42,662 nt of DNA from Ruminococcus sp. (GTDB lineage Bacteria; Bacillota; Clostridia; Oscillospirales; Ruminococcaceae), in assembly GCA_023665505.1 (NCBI GenBank), contig JAMPDU010000010.1:1-42662 (forward strand). Reading direction: 5' to 3'. Below are positions 31,665 through 39,767 of the stretch, in pieces (the stretch's first letter is position 1; the number at the start of each line of letters is the position of its first letter). The notes beneath the pieces were generated by a model. That model saw nothing but the letters and a program-made list of their open reading frames with translations. It did no database searches and was not told where the DNA came from. The translations under genes were made by a program, and so were the position numbers.

Positions 31665-31693
31665 ATTATAGCATAAATTTGCCAAATTGTAAA
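31665..31693 (-). promoter_or_regulatory. Promoter of the micro-protein operon
   Basis: Minus strand TTTACA (31688-31693), 17 bp, TATAAT (31665-31670), about 55 bp before micro-protein 1. Confidence 0.7.
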
Positions 31694-31705
31694 GCATACA
31701 AAAAA

Positions 31706-31738
31706 TTATTAATTATTAATTCTTAATTATTAATTAAA
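31706..31738. repeat. ATTAATT tract
   Basis: ATTATTAATTATTAATTCTT-type units directly after the RNase J stop. Confidence 0.6.
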
Positions 31739-31739
31739 C

Positions 31740-33686
31740 TTAGATTTCCATTATGATAGGCAAAATCATCGGGCGGCGTTTGGTTTTCATGTAGATGTAG
31801 TCCCCAAGCTCGTCTTTCATGCGGCTTTTTATGGTGTTCCAGTCGTGGAGGTCGTCGTCAAGACAGTGCTGCAATGTTTTCATAAGCAGACTTCTTGCCG
31901 CGTCCATAAGCTCCTCGGATTCGCGGACGTACACAAAACCTCTCGACACAATGTCCGGTCCGGCGAGGATTGCGCCGCTTTCCGCCTCTATGGTTGCCAC
32001 GGCTATTATCAAGCCGTCTTCGGAAAGGTGCTTTCTGTCCCGCAGGACGATAGAGCCAACGTCCCCAACGCCCAGACCGTCCACAAAGACCCGCCCCGAG
32101 GGGACTTGTCCCGTGATTTTCATATCGACGCCGTCGGTTTCGATAACGTTGCCTATGCTGCCGATTATAACGCTGTCCTGCTCAAAGCCGAGGCTGTAGG
32201 CAAGCCCCGCGTGCTTTTTAAGGTGCTTGTACTCGCCGTGTACGGGAATGAAAAACCGCGGCTTTGTCAGCGAAAGCATAAGTTTAAGCTCCTCCTGACA
32301 GGCGTGACCCGACACGTGCACGTCGTACATGGACTCGTATATAACTTCCGCACCCGCCCGCATAAGCTCGTTCACGACTTTTGTCACCAGCTTTTCGTTG
32401 CCGGGAATGGGGGTCGCGCTGATGATGATAAAGTCCATGGGGGTTATGGTCACGGTGCGGTGCTCGTTCATTGCCATTCTTGACAGGGCGGACATGGGCT
32501 CACCCTGACTTCCCGTGGTAATCAGCACGATTTTCTCGGGAGGGAAACGGTTCATACTGTCGATGTCAATCATAAGACCGTCCGGCATTTTTAAGTACCC
32601 AAGCTCCATAGCCGTGCCGATAACGTTAAGCATACTTCTGCCGAAAACCGCGATTTTCCTGCCCGTTTTGACGGCGCAGTTCACTATCTGCTGCACGCGG
32701 TGGATATTACTGGAAAATGTCGCAATAATAATGCGTTTCCCCTCGGCGGCGTCGAAAAGCCGCTCAAAGCTGTTTCCCACCGTCCGCTCGGAGGCGGTGT
32801 GCCCCCGTCTCTCGGCGTTTGTGGAGTCGGACATCAGCGCCAGTACTCCCCTGTTGCCAAGCTCGCCGAAACGGGCTAAATCTATAATTTCGCTCTCGAT
32901 TGGGGTAAAGTCCACCTTAAAGTCCCCCGTGTGGACGACGATGCCCGCAGGGGTGTGTATGGCAAGAGCCACCGCGTCGGGGATAGAGTGGTTCACGCGA
33001 ATAAATTCCACAGCCATGCAGCCCATTTTGACGGTTTGGCGGGGGGTTACCACGTGCAAATCCGCGGAAGAGAGCAGGTCGTGCTCCCGCAGTTTTCCTT
33101 CTATAAGTCCCACGGTAAGGCGGGTTGCGTAAACGGGGACGTTTATTTTTTTCAGCAGATAGGCAAGTCCGCCGATGTGGTCCTCGTGACCGTGGGTAAT
33201 GACAATGCCCCGCAGCCTGTCGGCGTTTTCCTCAACGTAGGCGAAGTCGGGCAGCACAAGGTCAACCCCGGGCATATCGCTGTCGGGGAAAGCCAGACCG
33301 CAGTCCACGATAAACATATCGTTGGCGCACTCGAAAACCGTCATATTCTTGCCGATTTCGTTAAGTCCCCCCAAAGGTATGATTTTAAGGGGAGTTTTTT
33401 TGGCGGGGCGGTGGTTTGTGGTATGGAGGGGTTTTCCCGTTTCGGGGTGGATTGCCGGGAGATTTTTCTGCTCCCTGTTACCGCCTCGGGGAGCGGGTTT
33501 TTTAACGGGTTTGGCGGGAGTTTTCTTGCCGAAAAGCTCGGTTTTTTTCGCCTCGGTTTTTTTGGGAGGCTCGGATTTTTTCACATTTCGGGCGGGTTTT
33601 TTCGGTAAATTGTTATTTTTTACCTGTTTTTTGGGGGCAATTCTCTCCCCGTAAGCGTTAAGCTCGATATTATCGTTTTTAGCCAC
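31740..33686 (-). CDS. rnj: Ribonuclease J with long basic N-terminal extension
   Basis: A metallo-beta-lactamase/beta-CASP RNase, both 5'-3' exo- and endonuclease, central to mRNA turnover and rRNA maturation in Firmicutes. The start is placed at a GTG (VAKNDNIELNAYGE) preceded by AAAGGAATG; the longer TTG frame has no ribosome site. Residues 1-105 are Lys/Pro-rich and probably disordered. The catalytic domain starts near LKIIPLGGLNEIGKNM. The zinc motif HGHEDHIGG is at about 165-173, and further motifs MSDSTNAE and HVSGHACQEE are present. Without the extension the length matches the family. Extensions like this may bind RNA or ribosomes, as suggested for other RNases. The stop abuts an ATTAATT tract. 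Confidence 0.94.
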   Translation of the reverse strand: MAKNDNIELNAYGERIAPKKQVKNNNLPKKPARNVKKSEPPKKTEAKKTELFGKKTPAKPVKKPAPRGGNREQKNLPAIHPETGKPLHTTNHRPAKKTPLKIIPLGGLNEIGKNMTVFECANDMFIVDCGLAFPDSDMPGVDLVLPDFAYVEENADRLRGIVITHGHEDHIGGLAYLLKKINVPVYATRLTVGLIEGKLREHDLLSSADLHVVTPRQTVKMGCMAVEFIRVNHSIPDAVALAIHTPAGIVVHTGDFKVDFTPIESEIIDLARFGELGNRGVLALMSDSTNAERRGHTASERTVGNSFERLFDAAEGKRIIIATFSSNIHRVQQIVNCAVKTGRKIAVFGRSMLNVIGTAMELGYLKMPDGLMIDIDSMNRFPPEKIVLITTGSQGEPMSALSRMAMNEHRTVTITPMDFIIISATPIPGNEKLVTKVVNELMRAGAEVIYESMYDVHVSGHACQEELKLMLSLTKPRFFIPVHGEYKHLKKHAGLAYSLGFEQDSVIIGSIGNVIETDGVDMKITGQVPSGRVFVDGLGVGDVGSIVLRDRKHLSEDGLIIAVATIEAESGAILAGPDIVSRGFVYVRESEELMDAARSLLMKTLQHCLDDDLHDWNTIKSRMKDELGDYIYMKTKRRPMILPIIMEI

Positions 33687-33847
33687 TATTGTAACATTCC
33701 TTTCAGCGTTTTGATATGTAGTACGGTTAGTACGGTTGATTTGCGTTGCCGCAGGTTTGGAGAGGCGTATTGGCAAGTTCCCGCGGAATATTGATTATAT
33801 TGGTTTTTAGATGGGGTTCTAAGTCCGAACATAATAAATCATTTTTT

Positions 33848-33876
33848 ATTATACACCAAAACTTTCCTCTTGTCAA
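33848..33876 (-). promoter_or_regulatory. RNase J promoter
   Basis: Minus strand TTGACA (33871-33876), 17 bp, TATAAT (33848-33853). The leader to the GTG start is about 155 nt. Confidence 0.8.
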
Positions 33877-33916
33877 GGCGTTATATATGTAAATTATTAT
33901 TTATTGTGTACGTCAC

Positions 33917-34185
33917 TGTAGGGCGGGGGCTTGCTCCCGCCTATTTGGATTTAACGTGTTTTTATTTCTGTAGGGGACGGGTCACCCGTCCCGCGGGTAT
34001 GTAACAACGGGACAGCCTGTATTGGCACGGAAACCCGTTCCCTACAAAATTTTTGTTATGCGATTGTAGGGGCGCATCCCGTATGCGCCCGCCGTAACGG
34101 TTTTATAACACGCGGGCGGATACAGGATCCGCCCCTACGGAATTTGTTATGTACAATATAGGCGGGAGCAAGCCCCCGCCCTACA
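33917..34185. repeat. Run of four TGTAGGG mosaic elements
   Basis: A half element (33917-33942). A full element with GACGGG arms (33969-34046), interrupted at 34014-34028 by AGCCTGTATTGGCAC. A full element with GCGCAT and GCGGAT arms (34065-34138). A half element ending CCCTACA (34160-34185). The outer two halves together form one GCGGGGGCTTGC-type element, so the inner two appear nested inside it. Confidence 0.7.
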
Positions 34186-34221
34186 GTGGGTACAACAAAA
34201 ATTATAAATATTAATATGCAA

Positions 34222-36504
34222 TTAATTACTCCTCAGCAAATCCTGATAAAAATCACACAACTCCGCCGCCGCCTCCATGGAATAACTCTCCACTTTCATA
34301 AGAACCCCCTTTTCCGTCTTTACGGGACGTATCAGCACCCGCCCCTTGCGGTCGTTTATCTCCACGCCGTCGGCGGTGGCAGTCCCCCCCGCGAAAACGC
34401 TCCGCAAAAGCCGCACGGGCTGCTTGTCTATGGGCACAAACCGCGTGGACACCGCCATGTCCGGCAGTTCCGCAACCGCCTCCGCCAAGGTTATCCCCCT
34501 GCTTTCAAGGACTTCCAAAACCGACATCATCAGCGCAGCCCCGTCCCGTACAAAAGGCGTTTCCGCCGCAAGCCGCCGCGCCTCGCTGTCCCCCGGGTCC
34601 GAGGGGCAGCCGCTGTACCGCAGAACCTTGCTGCCGAACTTTTTCGCCAGCTTGTCCGCCGCTTTCGGGAAATCATAGGGCAATGCCACGTCGTACCCCA
34701 TTGCGAAACGCCGCATACACGCCAAAAGCAGCAGCTTTTCCTCAAAAACATAGCCCGTTTCGTCGGTGTACGCCGAAACCCCTTTGCCGTCGCTGCCGAT
34801 GTGAAAAACCACGGGCGCGCCGTTTTTGTTGCTTATCTTGTTAAGAATTCCGCCGCAAAGGTCGTTCACCGCCGTGCCCGAGGTGTTCAGCACAGCTTTT
34901 ATTTTCGACAGCTTTTTCGGCGCGGTACTCTCAATCATTGCCGAGTACAGCCGCGTTATTGCCGCCGCGTCGCGTATCTCGCCGAATTTGGAGAAACTCG
35001 CCCGCTTGTACTCGCCGCGGTTCACGCCCCCCTCGATGATTTTTTCCTCCCCTCGGGTCAGGGGCAGACCGTCCCCCGAGCACAGGCGGATTTTGGCGGT
35101 AATGCCCGCCTCCACCCAGCAGCCCGCCGCAAGTCCCGATTTAGCGGTGCAGTACTCTAAAGCAGGGGCGGAGGACGCGCCGAAAAACCACACCTCTCCC
35201 CCCGCGGAGGTCACTCCCGCCGCAACGGCGAGGGCAAGACTTTTCGAGGCGGGACTGTCCTTACAGGCGATACCGATTTTGCGTCCCAAAGAGGCGAGGG
35301 AACTGCCGCAAGCCGCCGCCGTTTGGGGGGTGATGATGCTCCCCGTTTCGCCGCAGATGCCGTCCTCGCCGATACGCATGGGGGTGAGGAAACCGTACTT
35401 TATATCCTGGGCGGCACAGGCGTAAGCGTCGATATGTCTGCCGTTCCAAATCCTTACGCCGCCGCGGACAACCGCTTGCTCGGAAATAACCGCCGCGTCC
35501 CCCACGACCGCTCCCTCGTACACCGCCGCCCCCGTTAAAAGCCGCGCCCCCGTGCCTATCACGCCGCTGTTGACGGTAGCGCGCTCGCCTATGAACGCGC
35601 CGTCCATTAAAACCGCCCCCCGCAGTTTCGCGCCTCGGCAGACGGTGACGTTTTCGCCGATGACAGTCCCCGCGCCGATTTCAACCCCCGCGCTTATTTC
35701 GGCGGAGGGGGCGATATACGCGGGGGGAACGAGTTTCAGCTCCGGACGGCTGTCGGCGGTGCGCACGACGTTTTCGGGACGGCTGGGGTAATTGCCGTTC
35801 AGAACGTCGCTGTTGGCGGCGAAGTACCCCTCGAACGAGGACGCGGAGCAGAAGTACCCCTGTGCTGTAAAGGCTGAAACCTTGCCGCCTTTGGCGATAA
35901 ATTTCGGCAGAAAGTCCGCCAGAATATCCTCTCCCATGTCGGCGGCTTTCAGGGCGGTTTTTCGGGAGAAAATGAAAATTCCCGCCGCCGCCGTTTCGGA
36001 GCGGCAGTTTTCCCGGGCGGCGCAGGGGATAAGCTCGGTGACGAGATTTTCCCCGTCCGTAACGGCAAGAACGCCGTCCGAGTAGGAGCGCACGTCTTTC
36101 GGCAGGGTAAGCAGGGTCACGTCCGCGCCCGATTTTTCGTGGTGGGACAGAGCGGCGTTAAGGTCGGTATCGAAAAGAAGATTGCCGAAAATTGTAATTA
36201 TATGGGAATTTTCCTCGCAGACCTCGGCGGTTTTGGTCAGGGCGGAGCAAGTCCCCTCGGGGGCGGGGGTGATGATGAAGTCCATATCGGGGAAGTCCTC
36301 GAGGTAGTTTGTAATTTGGTCGGAAAGGCGGTCGGCGGCGGTGAAAAGGCGGGTAAAGCCGTGCTGTTCCAGCAAATCCAAAGTATAGCGCAGCAGGGGT
36401 ACGCCGCAGACGGGGAGCAGGGCGGCGGGTTTTGTGCAGGTCAGGGGGCGGAGGCGGAGGGCGTCCCCGCCTGTGAGAATGAGGGTGGTTGGGGTTTTTT
36501 CCAT
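34222..36504 (-). CDS. Nucleotidyltransferase/LbH/phosphomannomutase fusion with eroded active sites
   Basis: A 760-residue fusion resembling mannose-1-phosphate guanylyltransferases that carry a phosphomannomutase domain. The NTP-transferase domain is about 1-235, left-handed beta-helix hexapeptide repeats about 262-350 and the PMM-like domain about 375-760. The start is at the ATG with AAAAGGAG 8 bp upstream. The usual GGxGTRLRP reads GGDALRLRP (12-20), the PKP lysine is Ala (KPAALLPV, 25-32) and the metal Asp of LNGD is Asn (FGN, 106-108). In the PMM part the TASHNP phosphoserine loop is replaced (about 461-471, GCWVEAGITAK), and the DGDGDR metal loop reads IGSDGKGV (569-576). The fold is retained but both activities look lost, so it may be a regulatory or scaffold protein. 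Confidence 0.8.
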   Translation of the reverse strand: MEKTPTTLILTGGDALRLRPLTCTKPAALLPVCGVPLLRYTLDLLEQHGFTRLFTAADRLSDQITNYLEDFPDMDFIITPAPEGTCSALTKTAEVCEENSHIITIFGNLLFDTDLNAALSHHEKSGADVTLLTLPKDVRSYSDGVLAVTDGENLVTELIPCAARENCRSETAAAGIFIFSRKTALKAADMGEDILADFLPKFIAKGGKVSAFTAQGYFCSASSFEGYFAANSDVLNGNYPSRPENVVRTADSRPELKLVPPAYIAPSAEISAGVEIGAGTVIGENVTVCRGAKLRGAVLMDGAFIGERATVNSGVIGTGARLLTGAAVYEGAVVGDAAVISEQAVVRGGVRIWNGRHIDAYACAAQDIKYGFLTPMRIGEDGICGETGSIITPQTAAACGSSLASLGRKIGIACKDSPASKSLALAVAAGVTSAGGEVWFFGASSAPALEYCTAKSGLAAGCWVEAGITAKIRLCSGDGLPLTRGEEKIIEGGVNRGEYKRASFSKFGEIRDAAAITRLYSAMIESTAPKKLSKIKAVLNTSGTAVNDLCGGILNKISNKNGAPVVFHIGSDGKGVSAYTDETGYVFEEKLLLLACMRRFAMGYDVALPYDFPKAADKLAKKFGSKVLRYSGCPSDPGDSEARRLAAETPFVRDGAALMMSVLEVLESRGITLAEAVAELPDMAVSTRFVPIDKQPVRLLRSVFAGGTATADGVEINDRKGRVLIRPVKTEKGVLMKVESYSMEAAAELCDFYQDLLRSN

Positions 36505-36558
36505 GGTTTTGTCTCCTTTTCGCATTTTATAATAGTATGGACGGTTTTTGGGAAATTA

Positions 36559-36581
36559 ATCTAATTAATAATTAATAATTA
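36559..36581. repeat. ATTAATT tract
   Basis: AATTAATAATTAATAATTAT-type units upstream of the fusion gene. Confidence 0.55.
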
Positions 36582-36603
36582 TTTGTACGGGTTTTTGTAT
36601 CTT

Positions 36604-36774
36604 TGTAGGGGACGGGTTTCCCGTCCCGAGGTTACAGACATGCGGGACGGGAAACCCGTCCCCTACAATTTTTTGGTAACGCGTTTGTAGGGGCGGATAT
36701 GGAATCCGCCCCTACAAAAATTGTTACATACAATAAAGGCGGGAGCGTGCCAATGCAGGCTGCCCCCGCCCTAC
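36604..36774. repeat. Three TGTAGGG mosaic elements in a row
   Basis: A full GACGGG/CCCGTC element (36604-36667), a minimal single-hairpin element with both standard ends (36686-36716), and a half element (36737-36774) interrupted at 36747-36761 by GTGCCAATGCAGGCT. They fill the divergent gap between the fusion gene and rsuA. Confidence 0.7.
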
Positions 36775-36821
36775 GGTTGCATAAAACAAGCAATTGTTAC
36801 ACCAAATATAAATTTAAACAA

Positions 36822-36862
36822 TTGACAAACTCTCTTCTATACTATATAATAATAGTATAGAA
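36822..36862 (+). promoter_or_regulatory. rsuA-type gene promoter with inverted repeat over the -10
   Basis: TTGACA (36822-36827), 17 bp, TATAAT (36845-36850). A perfect 11-bp inverted repeat, TTCTATACTAT/ATAGTATAGAA with a 6-bp centre (36835-36862), covers the -10 and the transcript start. It is a possible operator. AAAGGAG and the ATG follow within 20 bp. Confidence 0.75.
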
Positions 36863-36877
36863 AAAAGGAGTGTTTTT

Positions 36878-37588
36878 ATGGCTTTTCTGCGGCTGGACTG
36901 CTTTCTCGCAAACCAAATGAATATCTCCCGCGCGGAGGCAAAGGAACTTATCAAAAAACGCCTCGTCACTGTGAACGGCGAAACCGCCGGGCTTTTCGAC
37001 GCGCGGATAGACCCTCTTCGGGACGTTGTTTCCGCCGAGGGGACGGAAATTCTCTACCGCGAACACGTCTATATTATGCTCAACAAACCCGCCGGCACGG
37101 TCTGCGCCACACGGGACAGGCTCTCCGAAACCGTGCTGGAGCTTATTCCTCCCGAGCTGCGCCGCAAGGGGCTTTTCCCCGCGGGCAGGCTGGACAAGGA
37201 CACCGTGGGGTTCGTTCTCATCACCGACGACGGCGGGTTCGCCCATAGCATTCTGTCCCCGAGAAAGCATGTGGAGAAAAAATATTTCGCCGTTTTGGAA
37301 AAAAATATTGCCGAAAAGGACATAGATTTGCTTAAATCGGGAATTACTATTGACGGAGGGGAAAAATGTCTCCCCGCAGATGTAGAAATTACACAAAAAT
37401 TGAACGAAATTTTTATAACAATTCACGAGGGCAAGTATCATCAGGTGAAACGCATGGCTGAGGCGGTTGGGAATAAGGTGCTGTATCTCAAGCGCGTTAG
37501 CATAGGCGGACTTGCCCTCGACGAAAATCTGAAAGAGGGAGAGTGCCGCGAAATTACCGCCGAGGAATTATTGTTAATTAATAATTAA
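36878..37588 (+). CDS. rsuA: RsuA/RluB-family 16S/23S pseudouridine synthase
   Basis: It converts a uridine of rRNA to pseudouridine. The N-terminal S4 domain (1-60, with MNISRAEAKELIKKRLVTVNG) is followed by the catalytic domain. The catalytic motif GRLDKDTVGFVLITDDG (about 105-121) holds the active-site Asp. The block HEGKYHQVKRMAEAVGNKV (written here as HEGKYHQVKRM, about 188-198) is typical of the RsuA/RluB/RluE branch. At 236 residues it fits the 16S-U516 enzyme RsuA best. The last residues (LLLINN) are encoded by an ATTAATT repeat, so the C-terminus has been altered by repeat insertion. Confidence 0.88.
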   Translation: MAFLRLDCFLANQMNISRAEAKELIKKRLVTVNGETAGLFDARIDPLRDVVSAEGTEILYREHVYIMLNKPAGTVCATRDRLSETVLELIPPELRRKGLFPAGRLDKDTVGFVLITDDGGFAHSILSPRKHVEKKYFAVLEKNIAEKDIDLLKSGITIDGGEKCLPADVEITQKLNEIFITIHEGKYHQVKRMAEAVGNKVLYLKRVSIGGLALDENLKEGECREITAEELLLINN

Positions 37589-37663
37589 TAATTTTTTATA
37601 AAATTGTGACATTTGCGAAACAATCGCATTTATACCCTCTATCCTCTACCCTCTATCATCTAA
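37572..37663. repeat. ATTAATT tract then TAGAGG-type tract
   Basis: TTAATTAATAATTAATAATT (37572-37592) overlaps the rsuA stop. CCTCTA 7-mers follow at 37632-37663. Confidence 0.6.
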
Positions 37664-37877
37664 TTGCACAAAAATTTCATGAAAATTTTGGCAGGGTCGA
37701 GACGGCGCAATATGTTGTGTTTTAAGACCCGTTTTCACCACTTGATATGCTAAATTGCACAAATAAATTTCAAAAAGTTATGCAAAAACATAGGTTTTTT
37801 CGCCGAAATCTTCACATCACGTTAATTTTTCGTCAAACTAAATAAATAAGGTTTTATAAGTTTGGTTAATAAACAAC
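37664..37877. other. Non-coding gap upstream of the ABC ATPase gene
   Basis: AT-rich, with no reading frame or repeat of the other families. A GGGTC...GACCC pair (37694-37730) could enclose a roughly 27-nt loop. No known RNA was recognised. Confidence 0.3.
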
Positions 37878-37907
37878 TTGAAATTTGTGTGTGAAATTTG
37901 GTATTAT
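37878..37907 (+). promoter_or_regulatory. ABC ATPase promoter
   Basis: TTGAAA (37878-37883), 18 bp, TATTAT (37902-37907), about 55 bp before the start codon. Confidence 0.55.
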
Positions 37908-37961
37908 ATTAACATAGCCGAATGTATATCGGCAAGACTATTTTTGGGAGGTCTGCAAAAA

Positions 37962-39104
37962 ATGGCAAGTTTATCACTCAGATCCATTTATAAGAAATAC
38001 CCCGGCGGCGTTGTTGCCGTTTCAGACGTAAACCTTGAAATCCGGGACAAGGAATTCGTTATCCTTGTAGGTCCGTCCGGCTGCGGTAAGTCAACTACTC
38101 TCCGTATGATCGCGGGTCTTGAGGAAATCTCCGAGGGCGAGCTTTACATCGGCGACCGCCTTGTAAACGACGTTGCCCCCAAGGACAGAGACATCGCGAT
38201 GGTTTTCCAGAACTACGCTCTGTATCCTCACATGACCGTGTATGATAACATGGCTTTCGGTCTTAAGCTCCGTAAAGTGCCTAAGGACGAAATCAACCGC
38301 AAGGTTGAAGAGGCTGCGAGAATACTCGACATCTCTCACCTGCTCAGCAGAAAGCCGAAGGCTCTCTCCGGCGGTCAGAGACAGCGCGTGGCGCTGGGCC
38401 GTGCTATCGTTCGTGAACCGCAGGTGTTCCTCCTCGACGAGCCTTTGTCCAACTTGGACGCTAAGCTCCGTGCGCAGATGAGAACCGAGATTTCCAAACT
38501 TCACCAGAAACTGGGAACAACCTTTATCTACGTAACCCACGACCAGACAGAGGCTATGACAATGGGCGACCGCATCGTTGTTATGAAAGACGGTTTCATT
38601 CAGCAGGTCGACTCGCCTCAGAACCTCTATACAAGCCCTGTAAACCAGTTCGTTGCGGGATTTATGGGTTCGCCTCAGATGAACTTTGTGGACGCTGTTC
38701 TCAGAAAAATCGAGGGCAAGTACAACATCGAGTTCGGCTCGGAAGATACCAAAACAAGCCGCGGCAAGAAGTACTATGTCGAGCTGCCCGAGTCTAAGGT
38801 TGAGGACGCCGTTCTCAACGAGTATGTGGACAAGGAAATTATTATGGGCGTTCGTCCCGAGAATATCCACGACGAGGAAATGTTCCTCTCGGCGGCTAAG
38901 ACGGGCGTAATCGACGCTAACGTTGAAATCACCGAAATGATGGGCGCGGAGACGTTCCTTTACATCAACTGCGAGGGTATTCCCCTTACGGCGCGTGTTG
39001 ACCCCCGCTCCACGGCTCGTCCTCAGGACACTATCAAGGTTGCCATCGACCCCAATCACGTTCACATCTTTGATAAGGAAACCGAGAAAACCGTTGTTAA
39101 CTGA
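37962..39104 (+). CDS. ugpC: Sugar ABC transporter ATPase (UgpC/MsmK/MalK family)
   Basis: The ATP-binding subunit that powers carbohydrate ABC importers. The start is at the ATG giving [16 protein letters not shown], with GGGAGGT 10 bp upstream; the longer frame begins at a TTG inside the promoter. Walker [10 protein letters not shown] (37-45), Q-loop [11 protein letters not shown] (about 82-92), signature LSGGQRQR (about 134-141), Walker [13 protein letters not shown] and H-loop VTHDQTEA are intact. The C-terminal TOBE/regulatory domain is about 240-380. No permease or binding protein is nearby, so it is probably a shared ATPase used by several sugar transporters, as MsmK is in streptococci. 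Its own terminator follows. Confidence 0.93.
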   Translation: MASLSLRSIYKKYPGGVVAVSDVNLEIRDKEFVILVGPSGCGKSTTLRMIAGLEEISEGELYIGDRLVNDVAPKDRDIAMVFQNYALYPHMTVYDNMAFGLKLRKVPKDEINRKVEEAARILDISHLLSRKPKALSGGQRQRVALGRAIVREPQVFLLDEPLSNLDAKLRAQMRTEISKLHQKLGTTFIYVTHDQTEAMTMGDRIVVMKDGFIQQVDSPQNLYTSPVNQFVAGFMGSPQMNFVDAVLRKIEGKYNIEFGSEDTKTSRGKKYYVELPESKVEDAVLNEYVDKEIIMGVRPENIHDEEMFLSAAKTGVIDANVEITEMMGAETFLYINCEGIPLTARVDPRSTARPQDTIKVAIDPNHVHIFDKETEKTVVN

Positions 39105-39120
39105 TAACAAACAATTTTTG

Positions 39121-39148
39121 CCGCCTCCCTTTTGGGGGGCGGTTTTTT
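39121..39148 (+). terminator. Terminator of the ABC ATPase gene
   Basis: CCGCCTCCC/GGGGGGCGG stem with a TTTT loop and a TTTTTT tail. Confidence 0.85.
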
Positions 39149-39165
39149 GTTGTTTTGGCGGACAT

Positions 39166-39224
39166 TTACCCGTCCCGCCGCCGCAATACCGTGTACCTTG
39201 CGGGCGGGGAAACCCCGCCCCTAC
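39166..39224. repeat. Worn TGTAGGG mosaic element
   Basis: The remains of a GACGGG/CCCGTC left arm (near 39166-39180) and an intact GCGGGG/CCCCGCCCC right arm (39200-39224). Confidence 0.5.
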
Positions 39225-39577
39225 TATATATTGTATATTTCAGTCGAAAATTGGCAAAAACACTACAAATTCTATTTTTGGTAATATTCCACAATATATT
39301 GGGCGGAATTCCGCCGTATATGTGCAGTTACACCAAATAAAATGCCGTAATTGTAAACTTTTAAAGGATAATTGTCGATAAATTGCCTTAAGATTTACAA
39401 AAATTCCCAAAAGTACCGCAAATGAAGTTTTTAAAAAAGCCGTTTTGGCAAACCTGCATAAATTTTATTGGAAAAATTTGTCTCAATTTCAAGGTAAATG
39501 CCATTTAATGGGAATGATTTGCAAAAACAACCGTTCTTTTTTGTGAAAAGTGCACAAAAACGACCCTTTAAACGGGC

Positions 39578-39606
39578 TTGACAAACAGCAAGTCGGCGAG
39601 TATAAT
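39578..39606 (+). promoter_or_regulatory. Promoter of the 3D-domain gene
   Basis: TTGACA (39578-39583), 17 bp, TATAAT (39601-39606). The leader is about 155 nt. Confidence 0.85.
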
Positions 39607-39612
39607 AGAAAA

Positions 39613-39754
39613 AGTTACAAAAAAGGTTACAGCTGTAACCGTTTTGTAACCTTTTGAAAAAACCTTTTGAGCGAGGTTTTGAAAATAAAAAGGTTAAGGA
39701 ACAGAGTAAGAGGTACAAATTCTAACCTCTATCCTCTAACTTCTAACCTCTAAC
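39613..39754 (+). promoter_or_regulatory. Long structured leader of the 3D-domain gene
   Basis: The leader contains GGTTAC-AGCT-GTAACC and further GGTTAC/GTAACC copies that can pair in alternative ways (about 39627-39655). It then has AAAACCTTTTGAG/AAAAGGTTAAG, and ends in a TAGAGG-type tract (39721-39754). It does not match a riboswitch class that I can recognise. The c-di-AMP riboswitch motifs expected before such genes were not seen. Confidence 0.35.
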
Positions 39755-39767
39755 GAAGGGAGCCTTT

